From: Limnoperna fortunei
Taxonomy: Eukaryota > Mollusca > Bivalvia > Mytilida > Modiolidae
Assembly: GCA_944474755.1 (NCBI GenBank)
Contig: OX104114.1
Location: 30,528,962-30,592,961 of the forward strand
Direction of reading: 5' to 3'
Length of the DNA stretch: 64,000 nucleotides
Within the stretch, counting starts at the first letter, position 1. Every line of letters starts with the position of its first letter. Made by a program: the position numbers and the translations under genes. Shown piece after piece: positions 12,185 through 24,390 of the stretch. The notes beneath the pieces were generated by a model that saw nothing but the letters and a program-made list of their open reading frames with translations, did not search any database and was not told the origin of the DNA.

Positions 12185-12395
12185 TGGCGGGATTTAACCC
12201 ACCTTCGATTTAAATTTATGTTTATATTTATGCAATTTTTGTATGTTTTGATATTAGTCTTTTTTGCATGATGTTTTTTTTTTTTTTTTTAATCTTGGTA
12301 TTTTTTATTAAAATGCTCTTTACGACAATCATTGTTTGTTTAAAGCCAACAGAGCTCATATTGCCTCTCTAGCGTCTTGTCGTTTAAGTGATCAT
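12185..12395 (+). repeat. Direct repeat unit 1 (pair with 12839-13070)
   Basis: Shares GGCGGGATTTAACCC, TGCAATTTTTGTATGTTTTG, TTTGCATGATG, TTAAAATGCTCTTTACGACA, ATCATTGTTTGTTTAAAGC and CAGAGCTCATATTGCCTC with the unit about 650 bp downstream. Differences are mostly length changes in T-runs. Confidence 0.85.
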
Positions 12396-12838
12396 AAGTG
12401 TATTTATGTATATAAATGAATTTATTATCCTTAAACTTATTTCAATTGTTATACAATTTTTATATTATGCCATTGTTTTATGTAATCAATCCACTTTTTA
12501 CATATATCCTTAATTGCAGTATGCCATAAGTGTATTTGTATTACGTAATCACATTCCACATTTTACAGTTTCCCTTAACCAGTTTGATCAGGGTCACGCT
12601 GTGTTTTGTCAGTGGTTTCGAGAAACTAAAGTTATTTGATTTTCCACTTCCTTCCCTACCTCCCTCCTAATTTATCATATTATGATTCGTGATTACTGTT
12701 GTATTACTTTTGACGGGTATATTTTATAATTTTGCTATTTTTCATAAATTTTGATACTAGTAGTTGGGATTACTGATGGACCAGTATATTTCTATTTTTG
12801 CAAATCTTGTATAGTTTAATACTAGTAATGGTATGGCG

Positions 12839-13070
12839 TTGGCGGGATTTAACCCCATCTTCGCTTTAAATGTATGTTTATATATATGCAATTTTTGTAT
12901 GTTTTGATACAGTCTTTTTTGCATGATGTATTTCATTTTTATGTTTATATGTTTCTTGGCATTTTTTTATTAAAATGCTCTTTACGACAATCATTGTTTG
13001 TTTATTGTTTGTTTAAAGCGAACAGAGCTCATATTGCCTCTCTAGTGCCTTGTCGTTTAAGGGATCATTA
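12839..13070 (+). repeat. Direct repeat unit 2 (pair with 12185-12395)
   Basis: Second unit of the pair, with an extra TTTATTGTTTG duplication. The 79-codon frame at 12874-13113 is part of this repeat; the equivalent frame in unit 1 is shorter and unrelated in protein terms. Confidence 0.85.
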
Positions 13071-13123
13071 TCAGCTATTAAACTGTTTCCCTGAATTGCT
13101 TCATACTTTTTAATGTATTTGAA

Positions 13124-13422
13124 GTTTAACTGATATTTCTACAACACCTTATTCGTTACAGAACTGTAGTTTTACACTTAATTCGTAACCATGGCATTGT
13201 TGTCAAAATTTGAATTCCGGAAGTGCATAATTTCTTAATCGATTCGGTAAAAAATGTTCATACGGATCACATTTCCGGATTTATTCCATTAGCTGGGATC
13301 AAATTTTTACCGAGACGATTCTAAAATTTTACACCCTACAATTTCAATTGTGTCAACAATGCCATGATTACGAAAAAGTGTTAAAATTATTTAATTAGAC
13401 ATTGTAGAAATGTCAGTTGAAC
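13124..13422. mobile_element. 299-bp foldback MITE nested in the larger element
   Basis: The two halves are inverted copies. The outer end GTTTAACTGATATTTCTACA (13124) is mirrored by TGTAGAAATGTCAGTTGAAC (ending 13422), and an inner AACCATGGCATTGTTGTCAA is mirrored by TGTGTCAACAATGCCATGAT. The transcript or single strand would fold into a long hairpin. GAA lies on both flanks and may be a 3-bp duplication. Confidence 0.78.
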
Positions 13423-13675
13423 GAAGGGGAAAGGAAAAAAAATTTAATTAAACAAAGATAGCAGTTTAATAGCAGAAAATATGTATAAATCCCAAGAGTG
13501 GTTTTGCTCCATTACGAGTAATGGGACCTCTTTATAGCTCCGTCCATAAAAAAGGAAGCTACATTATTGTAGCTAGGTAGGGATAAGAAAAACTATAATG
13601 GACCTTACCACATCAATATTCCTGGTCCATCCACGCACTTGGGCCATGAAATTTCGTGGTACGTGTATTGCCATC

Positions 13676-14450
13676 AGTATAATTTACTATTGTGTAATTA
13701 TTTAGCCTAATAGAAAATTATATGGAATCAATTCAGCTAAAAAGAACATCAAATATATGTAATAACTATAAGGTAAACTTTTAAAGTTTATAAAAGCTTC
13801 GTCAATTTAAATTTTTAAAAATTAAACTTTAAATTCTGATCAGATGGACAATTTTAAGATAAATTAGCTTCAACTTTGACTGATTTTAATGTGATATACT
13901 TCATTGTATAGAAAACATGTCTGTCTATTTTTAGTGAGTGTAAAATTATATGCTATAAAATACATGTACATACGTACTATTAAGTTACAGGTCAGTAAAT
14001 TAATTAGCAATTTTTGTACCAACAAGTTGTTGTTTAATATTTTTTCATAACTCTTATTTCATGTACATGTATTTTATATTTATTAGTGGATTGATAGTCC
14101 AGAAGATGATCCTTTGTTCTTAGTAGAACATCTATACAAGTCAGTGAAGAAAGAAGAAAACAATTATTTAATTGGAGCTTAATGTTGTATTCAAGGCAAA
14201 ATATGTGTGTTTCCTTTTACCCTACATACCCTTATATTTTGGGCCTACCGCAAACATGTTATGGTCATTTGAGCTCAAGCATCGGTAAAGTCTGAATTGC
14301 TCCTCCCTGAAGCCAATTTTTTTAATATTCTGGAAAAATAAAATGATTTCAGTACCTACTTAACCTAACCATTTTTTCTAAAATTTAATAAAAAACGCAC
14401 ATATATTTTATTTTGGCCAAGTAATTACCTACTTGTGCTAAACTTTATCA
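13676..14450. other. No gene recognised
   Basis: AT-rich sequence with no recognisable exon or bounded repeat. Confidence 0.45.
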
Positions 14451-14560
14451 ATCCAATAAAATTATATCTTCCACTTGCTCCCCCCTTTTTGTTATGTTGG
14501 TTCGTGGAACATGCAAACAAAAAGGTGTGAGCAAGTGAATGATTTAATTTTAATTAGATT
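14451..14560. repeat. Short foldback (about 43-bp arms)
   Basis: The left arm carries CTTCCACTTGCTCCCCCC followed by TTTTTGTT. The right arm carries AACAAAAAGGTGTGAGCAAG followed by TGAATGA. The arms are inverted with a few mismatches and are separated by a spacer containing TTGGTTCGTGGAAC. Probably the core of a small MITE. Confidence 0.6.
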
Positions 14561-15764
14561 GTAAAGTTGATAAAAATGTTTTTGTAAGCAAATTTTGTTG
14601 AACTGTATCAGAAAGACCTAACATTAGCAGAGTCTGTTGTTTTTATAGTAATATAGCATTGTGCGACGTAATACCCGGGACTATATTAAAGGTCACACCT
14701 CCGTGGAGTTCATCGTTTTGCTTGCATCTGTTTATTATTCAATATTGTAACTTTTTATTACAAAAATCCAATAGTAAAAATACGATATGCTTTCAATATT
14801 TCATACTATACCTCTGTTGTTTACATGTCACAAATCGTCTTTGACTTTTGCAACGTTAATTTTACATTGTTAGTCAATCATTTTTGTTGTTTAAACGGTC
14901 TTTACGTTGTTTAAAAGGTTCTTCTTTAGTTTGAGTTACTATTAAATGTGGAAAATAATTGTTGATTTCAATATGCCCCTCTAAAAAAGGCGCATAAGAT
15001 CAACCTTACGAGGTAAGCAGTTTTTATTTGTCACTGGGAAAAATCGGCCAAAGTACGCTGACGTTTACTATAGTAATTTTCGTTTAGGTCTAGTAAAAGC
15101 CAAAAAATAACTAGACTGTATACAAGGCAAAGGGTTATATTTGATCGTATCAATTCGCCAAGACTTCTAACTTTTGATTAAATATGTCATACTCATATTT
15201 ATCTCGTTTTTTAAATGAATTACGAGCCATTTGTTTACTTCCAGGATACGTATAATTACAGGATGTAACAAATGAGAAAGAAGTTTAGTTTAACGGAAAT
15301 TCATGAAATATCAAAATGATTAATTAAAATAACTTAAAATAGGGTTGGAAATTTAAGTTCTTTCAACATATATCCATGTTTATGATAAATATATAAGCTT
15401 CTGGTAATTTCTAAATGAAGTTTCCAGTAGGAAAGCAAATGCCTGTAATGGTCGATTTTTAACGACTTCAGTCACGTGACTAAAGGTCAACTTTTTGTCG
15501 GTTTTTTGTAAGCGTGATAGTCTCTCAGTTTTCGTTATCGTACGTAGCACTGTCGTAACATACATCAAAAAATTAAAATACAGCTAAGTCCTTAGACAAA
15601 TACCTGTCATTTATAGAAATTTGTACTGTATACTTTTAATTTACAGGTTAAAATGCCCTTTGAAGTGGGATGTTTTGATCAGAACTCGGCACTCGCCGTA
15701 CAAAAAACTCTTAATTAAAAATAGTAAATGGTGACGAATCGCGACCTATAAATTATTAAATCAA

Positions 15765-16060
15765 TTATAATATTACGTCTTCGGTCCAATTTTCAGCTTT
15801 CAAACCCCCCGGGAACAAATTTGTGTCAGCTTTTTCGGTGACAAAATCCGAAAAGGGGGGTGTTGGAAGCAACTCGATGTACGCTTCGAAAAATATTTAG
15901 CATCTGTCTGCCAAAGTAGAATAGATAACATATCAGTACTTATTAACTATATAATATATAATAGTATTACGTCTTTTGTGTAATTTGTGGGTCTCAAAGC
16001 CTCTTTGAACAAATTTGTGTCAGCTTTTTCTACAAAAAGGGGGGGGGGAGGCTGAAATAC
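15765..16060 (+). repeat. Two-unit direct repeat with G-run ends
   Basis: ATTACGTCTT...AACAAATTTGTGTCAGCTTT occurs at about 15772-15833 and again at about 15967-16028, roughly 195 bp apart. Each is followed by a run of six to ten G in an AAAAAGGGGGG context. The intervening AT-rich parts also align loosely. Confidence 0.65.
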
Positions 16061-19000
16061 ATTTGCAATGTAATGGTAAATTTTTTGAGCTGTGTGTGCA
16101 TTAGAGAAAAAAAGTGTGGTATAATCATAACAATCATTAAAATATATTATAGAAACCCCAAATCAACATGATTGTTCAATATATACATGTATATATTCAA
16201 GCTGAACAAATGTTTAAACCTTCAATTCAGGAAACCATGTAGACAAATATTCTTGTCTTCCATTCTGATTGGAAAAGAATGTAAAAGTAAAGGACAAAAA
16301 ATGCATTTTTGTTGTAGCATTAAAGACCCTACGCTTTTTACACTGACAGCAGCTTGTTGGGTTTGTACAGACAAGGAAAGTTGCACTCCTTGCTCTAGCT
16401 TAACACATCAGTCGATATGCTACCCTTAAAATTCTCAATATTGCAAATTTTCCTTGCAAGAGTTTTAAAGTCTACTAAGATTGACTTAGTAAATACAATG
16501 CAAGATACAGTGACCATTAGTGACCCATAGGCAGAATGGAAACAAGACGGAAACTTATTTCAGTTTGTATAATTAGTGAAATAAACTAAATAAAACTGAT
16601 GCTATAAAAGATTTAAACATATTATTTGCAAAACATTAAATTTATATTAATTTACTAGGCATAATAACAACTATGGGTCCAGTAAAATACAAAATTATGT
16701 TTAAAAAAATGGAAATAACAAAAATACAAAATAATACAAATTTTAGTAATCCAAAGTTCTGACCATCTTAATTTTATCAAAAAGTTATAATAACATGAAC
16801 AATTAATAAGGAAGAGTTATATTCATCTTTTAAGACATTTCATACTTTACAGAGACTTTGTTGTCTTGGTATTTTCTTATTACATCCAGTTTTAGTTACT
16901 ATTACGAAATTCAGTTATTAACTGCCTGTTTATTAATTTTTTCTCTGCGCATGAATTTCTCATAATTAGTCTATACTACAATGAGAAATTTATCATTTTT
17001 CTGAAGGCAATATATTGCAATGAGACATGTCAGACTGATATTAACTTATTTAATGAGTGAATACATGTTATAAAACTCATTTACTGGCATTTTATTCCAT
17101 AGAAATAAATTATACTGACCCCAAATGCCTGTCATTTAGATTGATTTCCTCGCATGCTAGGGCCAAGGACTCATTTTTAAGATTTAATACTATATCTCTG
17201 TCTATAAAATAGATCTACTGACACTATTATTTTTATAAATTTCTTTTAAAAATGTTCTTTTAATACACAGAACTTAATTAACATTTTATTTACCGTTTTC
17301 TTTTGTTAATGGATTATCACAGATTTTATGTTAATAGCTGCCAGTTTTTTAAATCTTACTTCTTGCTGGAGATAAGTTTCCATAAATTTTAATATCACAC
17401 TTTCATGACTTTTGTAAACTATAAAATAATATTAAAAAATAGAAGTTTGATTTAAGTGTTTATTTAAAGTCTAAATTTTTTGGAAAGGATGCTTAAGTTT
17501 ACTAATTGGTTTATCAAGAAATTTTAATTATGCCATTCAATATCAGCTTCACATTCAATAAATATCATAGAAGCAAATCTATACCAAGTGCAGAAACCAT
17601 CATTAGATAAATTTTGTACCTAATAGCTAACTCGATAATGTTTTTAAAAAATGAAATTTATACGATCACAATGCAGTCCAAAAAAGTATATTACTGATCG
17701 AGATTTAATCTCCCAAGCTTACTTTTTCAGACATAAAATAGCAAAGCCTATTTATAAAATACTCGACATGTATATAAATTTCTCCATATATTAAATTTAA
17801 ACAATTCCATCAAATTCTAAAATTAAATAAATTCTTTGTTTTAAACTGCATAATGCTACATTTGACTTAATATGGTAGTCAAAATATATATATACATGTA
17901 AAACAGTTTCAGTTATAAATAATAAAGACCCCAACTTGTTTTAAACAGCAATAAGTTGCAAAATAATGACAGCAATAAATGTGAGAAATATTAACTAGTT
18001 ATTTTGGTGCAAGCAGTATGTTATTTAACTTGTAAAAAGTAACCTACATGTACTAGTATGGGTCAGCTGAAAAAATCTTAATTCAACTAGAAGTTGTGGA
18101 GGCCACAGTATATGATATGGTTGGTTATAGAATTTTATAGGCATCATTAAACTGTGTGATCGTTGGCATTCAATATAAACATTATGACATTATAAATATA
18201 TTAATTTTTTATTCCTTAAAGGTTCACTCTCTTAAAAGTGTGGATGGTTCTGTGTGTGAAAAGGGGAAGGGTAAGGGGCTATGTCACTCTACGTGTAATA
18301 CGTTATTAAATGCCAAAAACATTAAATTATCAACAGACAGCATATTTGAAACTATTTTACGACTTACGTACGCTGTGTGTACAAATTCACTACAAACACG
18401 AAGGTACATGGAGCCTTCCTTAATTCCTGTCAAATTGCACCGTGTCTTGGTATAAAATAATTCTTGGGAATTCGTTATATACTAGACTTTTAACGAGTCA
18501 TGCTTAATGTCAAATTTAAACAAACATTTCTTCATCAAAACGACATGATATGTGTTCGTCAACATTTGAAAACTCGCACGTGTTTTGGGCATGTTGGTAA
18601 ACAACCTCGTTGCTTTTTACGAGAGATGGTGACACATTTCGACTGGTATAACGAGAAAAACTATTGGTTAATAGGAATAAAAAGTTGTAAAAATACAAAA
18701 AAGGGCAGGGAATAAAATTGTGTCAGCTTTTACTTTTGAATAAATTTGTAAACAAACGGCCCGCGCCATGTTACGTAAAAAAATGACGATTTTGTATCAT
18801 AGATCTTACGCAATCTGTTGATTATATCTGTGTCGCATACATACAGTCATGCATCAAAATATACCCTTGATCGATTCCTGTATTTCGTATAAATTGTTAC
18901 ATTTAACTGGACGATTTAATTTAAGAAAAACTTAACCTCGCCAATTTCTCCTGACCTAAACAAATTTTATAGGTGGCGCTGTTAAGAATTTTTTGGTTTA

Positions 19001-19260
19001 CATACGGGTAACTTTTACGGCGTTAAATTGACCTTGATCTGTCAAATCGGGGCCTTTGCTGTCCTACTGTTCCTTTAGCACAGCTTTGTACAGGCGGCGG
19101 TGTGCTGAACAGGAATTTTTTCTAGATTTAATTCAATGTTATTGTTATGTATATTCTTTGGACATTTTTGTCCAGATAAAAACTGGATATTCATGACTAA
19201 ACATTATCATGTCTACAATATACTGTTTATATACAAATATTTATGTTTTTTGTCTATATA
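16061..19260. other. No gene recognised
   Basis: A long AT-rich stretch. The frames at 16172-16429, 18156-18455 and 18500-18715 show no domain, signal peptide or splice context that I would defend. No bounded repeat was seen. Confidence 0.45.
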
Positions 19261-19269
19261 TATAGACGT

Positions 19270-19765
19270 GTAATAGTGTTGGGCTTAATTTGAAGACGTA
19301 TATATAAATATTTGATATGAACCCTGTATTTCTGATGTTTCTGAAATCCGCTGGATAGATATATATTATATGGTTGTCACAATACTTAGACGTTTGTATA
19401 TAAATTACTTACTGTGACTGTATGACAAGAAACTGTGTCATCCTATATAATATATACAAAAATGCTGAATTAGATTACTGTCAAATTAATACGTATTGGT
19501 TACGAAAATTCCATCGTCACACGCTAGTACACATGTACTATTTCTATGTCTACGAGTCACCCCGGTTAATGAAGCTATATTTTTATATAGTGGATTTGGC
19601 CGAGGGGTCTAGACCGCTGGACATAGTGCCGGCGAATTGGTGGCACAGTGTCACAACGGTGTGAGTTCGAATCCCGCTGAGGGTAAGCAAAAATTTGACA
19701 GTGTTAAAAATCTAATTCAAACAGTGTTGGGCTTAATTTGTAGACGTACATATATATATATATAT
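19270..19765 (+). repeat. 35-bp direct repeats flanking a SINE-like segment
   Basis: GTGTTGGGCTTAATTTG, then WAGACGTAYATATA, occurs at 19277-19308 and again at 19723-19754. The second copy runs into a (TA)n tract. The tRNA-like segment lies between them. The direct repeats may be the tails of two related retroelements, or a duplication made at insertion. Confidence 0.6.
19590..19700 (+). mobile_element. tRNA-derived SINE head
   Basis: Contains an RNA polymerase III A-box-like TGGCCGAGGGG (near 19598) and a B-box-like GAGTTCGAATCCC (near 19662), about 65 bp apart, as in a tRNA with a long variable arm (Leu/Ser type). The acceptor stem does not close, and the sequence continues into an AT-rich tail. 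It is therefore a SINE relic and not a tRNA gene. Confidence 0.65.
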
Positions 19766-19772
19766 ATATATG
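19749..19772. repeat. (TA)n microsatellite
   Basis: About 12 perfect TA dinucleotides immediately after the second 35-bp direct repeat. Confidence 0.9.
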
Positions 19773-19804
19773 TATACTTTTTTTTTAAGTTTTGAAAAAC
19801 TTTT

Positions 19805-19878
19805 ATCATTTATATTGACACTGAAGAAGGCCATCAGTTCAAAAATTTTGACGTATTAATTAATATATAAATTTTCTT
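19805..19878 (+). mobile_element. Penelope pLTR fragment with decayed ribozyme
   Basis: TATATTGACACTGAAGAAGG followed by CCATCAGTT matches the segment at 31772-31800. In the intact relative the ribozyme GAA core follows TTGGTC; here that part is deleted (TTCAAAAATT), so the hammerhead core is destroyed. It abuts copy B of the 1-kb repeat. Confidence 0.6.
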
Positions 19879-19891
19879 TTCACTTCCCTAT

Positions 19892-20832
19892 TTGCTGCAA
19901 ATGGGTGTGTCTTGACATTGTTCTTTCAACAAATGTGGTTCCAACGTTTGCCTGTTTCTTCGACATTGATTTGTGGATTGTCTTTTGAACATTTCCTTTT
20001 GTGTTATGTATTTTTTTATTGCCTTCACTCGGTTTGTACGTGTCGAAAAATGTTATAAATCTGTTTGTGGCCATTTATGGAACATACCAAGATACAGAGA
20101 GTGAAAAAAATCTCAAACGTTCAATATGTAGTATTATTGGCAATATATCAATGTTTTTTATTTAAACAGAATACCGGATTGAAACCCGCTAATTGTAGGT
20201 GGTAATGGGTATGTGAGGAATTTATCTTAGACCCCAGTTTCTCCAACAATAAAATAAGAAACCATGCTAAAGTTGACAAATTGATAAAAAAGAACAATAA
20301 ACAAATATCAAGGGCATGTTCTAATAATGTCTAACGAATTTCAAACTAATGTTCAATGAATATTAAATGAAAATTGATTATGTAGCCAAGTTTGCGTTGC
20401 ATGTTTGTTTTTTTCGGCACTATTTGAGCCTCCATGTAGTAGATCTCTTTAGCTCGGACTAATATATTTTAGATATTTTAATTTATTTATATCTTGCACT
20501 GACTTAACACCATGTATATGTACAAATATAACATAGTTTCATATAATCAAAATATATACACAATAATTTTAAAATAATATTATAGATTACAAACCTTTAC
20601 AAATGGCGTCTTGTGTTTTTTGATTTTTATCCTGTTCTACATTTTAATCTTGATATGATAATCATATGTTGTAAAATTACTCTGTTGACAAATTTTTATT
20701 TCAAAGTGTACGTCACAGAAAGTGCATATTTAATTTACAACCTAGTATCAACTGTTAAAATAAATACCAGAAATTTAAATTTCATTATTCGATAACATAA
20801 TAAATAATACTTTCTTTTGTTGAGGAAAATGT
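19892..20832 (+). repeat. 1-kb dispersed repeat, copy B (empty site)
   Basis: Counterpart of 9045-10795 without the 739-bp insertion. It starts near GTCTTGACATTGTTCTTTCA and extends to about TTTGTTGAGGAAAATGTG. The minus frame at 19880-20074 is not shared with copy A, so neither copy looks coding. Confidence 0.8.
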
Positions 20833-21140
20833 GCGGTTTTACTTACTTTTAAAAAAGGAAATTCACTGAGCCCGGTAGGACACTCAGATTTACCGACGCA
20901 AGAAATAGTAATCGTTTTAATATTATAATTGAAAATCTTCGATACAAGAAAACTGGAAAAGCTAGGATATTGTATGATTGAATGTGTGACAGATAAAAAA
21001 ACACTAAATATGAAATTAACAAGGGATTTACTAACAAATATCCGATTTTGTATATTCAATTTAGTTTCCTTCATATTAACCTCATACAGTTCTGTTTTTT
21101 TAGAAACAATGTCAGCTTAACTAAGATAACTGTATACAGC

Positions 21141-21266
21141 ATGACGAATAATGAAATAAGAATGAAGAATAATGAATTAAGCATGACGAATAATGAATTA
21201 AGGGTGAAAAATAATGAATTAAGAATGATGAATAGTGAAATGTGGATGAAGAATAATGATTTCCAT
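21141..21266. repeat. 21-bp minisatellite, six units
   Basis: Six tandem 21-bp units of the form ATGACGAATAATGAATTAAG plus one base, with substitutions but no length change. Because 21 is a multiple of three, both strands stay open: the + strand reads MTNNELR-like heptads and the - strand reads Leu/Phe-rich heptads. No start, domain or splice context supports a gene. Confidence 0.85.
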
Positions 21267-21691
21267 AGTCTTTTTGCATAAGAAGCATTGAATCCCATAA
21301 AGTTAATTCTTCAAGGTTAATATTTTGTATAGTTCGCCGTTCATATTCCTACCTTTAGTATAAAATAAATTTTTTTTTAATCGACCAAGAAGCTACGTAC
21401 CTGTCCGCTTCCAAGAAAAAACAGCTGGTTCTGACATCTTCTTTGTTTATCTGATCAGACAACAAATGTTTCTCAAGAACTTGCAGTTGAATTTTACAGG
21501 ACGAAATAAAAAAAAACTTATATGTATTATTCGATGCAGTGCAGGTTAATTTGTGTCATTTTCCTTTATAACAATCTGGATTTTATCTGCAACCATATTT
21601 TCAAAAGAATATTTACGTGGTAGGATGTAGAATCTATATTAACAGAAGCCAATCAGCAAATAGAGGGTAGTTAATTGAAAGGACATCATCA

Positions 21692-21719
21692 ATTTATTTA
21701 TTTATTTATTTATTTATTC
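21692..21719. repeat. (TTTA)n microsatellite
   Basis: Seven near-perfect TTTA units. They sit exactly where the minus-strand Penelope RT fragment stops. Confidence 0.9.
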
Positions 21720-22250
21720 CTAGCTTCTGTGTCGTCTTGTCTTTAATAAGACATCGAAGAAAATAAGTATCATAAAAATACAGGAACAAATCGGCAAGGA
21801 GTAGCGCACAGTTAGTACCCATTGGAATTCCGATTGTTGCTGAAAAAAACATCCTCCAAAAGTTACAAATATGTTGTCGATCAAAAAATCTAGCATACTA
21901 TAAATCTGTACTTTGCTGTAGAATAATTTACCTTTTCGGTTTTTAGTAGAAAAAAGCGCATTGTTGTAACCGAAAACTACATATGTGTAGGCATATATGG
22001 AAGGATGGGCTTTATGTATGATTTCCTTAAGACGGGATTTAAGTTTTTTTTCGTGCGGCAAGGTAGTATAAAGAGTTGAAGAATCAAAGGTTCTGACGAA
22101 TTGAAATTTTAGATATCGTCTTGATTTTTTAACTTTCCACATATAAATCCACATATGAATAATATTACTTCGCGAATACATTTTACAGTGTTTTTGCTGT
22201 CTTTTCCCTGCAGACAACATCGACAACCGCTTTGAAAACCCCATTTTGAA
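21720..22250 (-). pseudogene. Penelope-like element reverse transcriptase fragment
   Basis: Part of the RT domain of a Penelope-like retroelement. Recognisable in order on the minus strand are TFDSSTLYTTLPHEKKLKSR (the F-D-x-S-x-L-Y-T-x-[LI]-P-H motif), LKEIIHKA, a YVVFGYNNA block, MLDFLIDNIFVTFGG, and then, one frame away near 21840, GIPMGTNCALLLADLFLY, the hallmark RT motif of these elements. One frameshift between FGG and GIPMG breaks the frame, and the YxDD part and everything after it are missing. The fragment ends in a (TAAA)-type tract. It is a dead copy, possibly of the same family as the element at 29941-31890, which carries the complementary C-terminal part. Host effect unlikely. 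Confidence 0.85.
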
Positions 22251-23485
22251 CTTCCCAAAATTTCAAATACTAAATTTGTATGTTATAATTCGTGATCACT
22301 TGTCTAATTAAATAATTTGGTGATAAATTAATTTTTCGTTACCACTGATTTAAATAATTGTAGATTTCGAGCACAATTATCCTCCAAGATATTTTGTGGT
22401 ATTTTTGCAACCATTCATTTTGGTTTTATTAAATAAAAAGAGAATTTTGATGTTTATTTATCTACCTTGAACATGTTCGCGATGCACATGAATTACTTAC
22501 AATAAGTGAACAGGTGACTGTAAAATAAATCGCATTATTCGTCCTTCGCGTTGCTCATATTTGGTGCCTCTGTACTGTAAAATATTGGATGTGACTGCCT
22601 CTGTCTTTGGAGTTAAACCGCATTGCAATGTAGTAAGTGGTTGTGATGGATGTACAAATACACAAGTAACTAAAATCGAGATCCCAATAGTAGAGAAAGC
22701 ATCGTAAAACATTCCATATAACAAGCACGTAAGATGATTAAAATGCTTAAACTTATTATGTCTCCCAAAGATTAAAGTGGCACTGGGGATTTGTTTAAGA
22801 ATATTTGTGTTGGCATCCCAACACAGTTATTACTAGTTAATGTTGTTACAACGTGCAAAAATTAGGTTAATGGTTAAATACAAATAACCGGCTGACGGTA
22901 AAAGTGCAGACGGGATTATTTCTTTTCTTGTAATTTTAAATTAAACTCTCGAATGATTTAGAAACATAGAATCTTACGTTGGTACATAATTTTCCGATTT
23001 CTCTAATCTAGATAGTTAAATTATGATTATTTATAATTTATTCAAAATAATAACTGAAAAGGGCTGCATAGCAGACACAGGCCTATACGTTTCCTCTACA
23101 ATGAACAAGGCTACAAGATATGACAATATTAAAATGTACATGTAAATACATTATGAAATAGTAAATTAGGAGTAGAATTAAGAGAGTAAACATTTTAAAG
23201 CTGGTTATAAATTTTGATATCTACGTTATCGAAAAAACAGTACCATTAATCAAAATTGGAAATAAAACATTTTCTTGTTCTAGAAATCCAAGGATATTTG
23301 ACTCGGTCTTGTCTGGATATCATAACTATATGATATTTATATATGCATTATATTATTTTAATATTAGAATAGTAACTTTTAAAAACCAATAACCTATATT
23401 TATGTGCTAAGATTTGCTCAGTGTCACTATTACATGCAAATATATTACAATCTAGAATCGCTTACTATTTTTAATACATGTATGC
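22251..23485. other. No gene recognised; one perfect short hairpin
   Basis: AT-rich. At about 22805-22826 TGTGTTGG-CATC-CCAACACA forms an 8-bp perfect stem. The 75-codon minus frame at 22497-22724 is not recognised. Confidence 0.45.
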
Positions 23486-23489
23486 ACAG

Positions 23490-24390
23490 CCAAAAACAGA
23501 TTTCATTCTTTGCAAGAGTTAAAGTTCGGAACGATACAAAATATTTTGAATGCTGATTTCTACACCAAGTTTGAGAAAAACACTCTGCAGAGCTGCCCTG
23601 TGAATAATATAGAGGGGGAAGGACATAAAATAGTGGTCTCTGTCTTTAGTCGCATCTCTACAGTGTGAACATCATCTTGGGTTGTCAGTCAAGTTATGGC
23701 ACCAGAGATCACAATTTAAATTACTAGCACAATTTCTTCACTGACAACTAATGATATTTTCTTTTCTATAACTAATGTTGAAATATGCAGGTGTCTGTCG
23801 TCTTTAATTATTTAATTTCCTCTTAAATGCATCAACAGATATACTAGATTGTATTGATGCAGGTAGTGTACTCCAAAGGCACAAAGTATAAGGTATAAAA
23901 CTTTTATCATAGATAACTGTGTTAAAACATGGAAGACGAAAATTATCAGAAGATATAAAATGCTTCAGATTATAATGATGGGAATTAACAGAATATGGTT
24001 GTACTAAATCAAGAGTAAGTAGCTTGGTGCATATCCATTTAAAATCTTTAACATCAGAACTAATTAATTTTTTTCACATTTCTTATACAGGTGATCCCAC
24101 CGAAGCTCTTCTAGACGAGTTCCACCGAAAACCAGTAATAATTCTAGCAGCTTCAACTTGTACACTTTCAAGTAAATTTGACTCATATAGTGTACAGTTA
24201 TCCCATATGAGATCTGCATATCCTAAACTGGGTCGTATAAATGAGAAATATGATTTGATTAGGACTTTTCGAGACACTTGATACTTCAACATTCTTAATA
24301 CTTAGCCTACTGCAGGCTTTTTCATAAATTTTCTCAATATGGATTTACCATTTACAGTTACTCTGGAGATCAAGACCCGAGTGGGTATTA
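23490..24390 (-). pseudogene. LINE ORF2 C-terminal fragment (Jockey/CR1-like)
   Basis: The 3' part of a non-LTR retrotransposon ORF2, read right to left. It begins with a post-RT segment (SRLSILRMLKYQVSRKVLIK, near 24300), then SFIRPSLGYADLIWDNC and LLESVQVEAARIITG (24100-24240). After a frameshift it reads through SSDNFRLPCFNTVIYDKSFI and SVDAFKRKLNN to the C-terminal cysteine/histidine region near 23640-23700 (DNPR, CSHCRDATKDRDHYFM). At least one frameshift and several stops interrupt it. The SFIRP...LEYAD..WDNC and AARIITG motifs are typical of the region just after the RT in Jockey/CR1-type LINEs. It is 5'-truncated, like most LINE copies. Confidence 0.85.

Larger units (their letters stand above)
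11833..13675 (+). mobile_element. 1.84-kb TIR element with nested repeats
   Basis: A non-coding transposon-like unit. Its ends GATGGCAATAC...GTATTGCCATC are inverted. Inside each end a further inverted block is shared: CCACGAAATT, then GTAGGGATTAG, AATAATGTAGCTCC, GGACGGAGCTA and GGTCCCATTACTC (left 11845-11965; right 13490-13665 on the other strand). The target duplication is unclear. It holds a 215-bp direct repeat pair and a 299-bp foldback. Only short, unrelated frames occur, so it must be non-autonomous or decayed. Confidence 0.78.

Noticed and set aside
19590..19700. Candidate tRNA gene
   Set aside because: A and B boxes are present but the acceptor stem does not pair and an AT-rich tail follows, so it is a SINE head.
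19749..19772. (TA)n tract as an origin or regulatory site
   Set aside because: Ordinary microsatellite attached to a repeat tail; nothing else supports a function.
22805..22826. Perfect 8-bp hairpin as a transcription terminator
   Set aside because: Rho-independent terminators do not apply to animal nuclear DNA, and no gene end is nearby.
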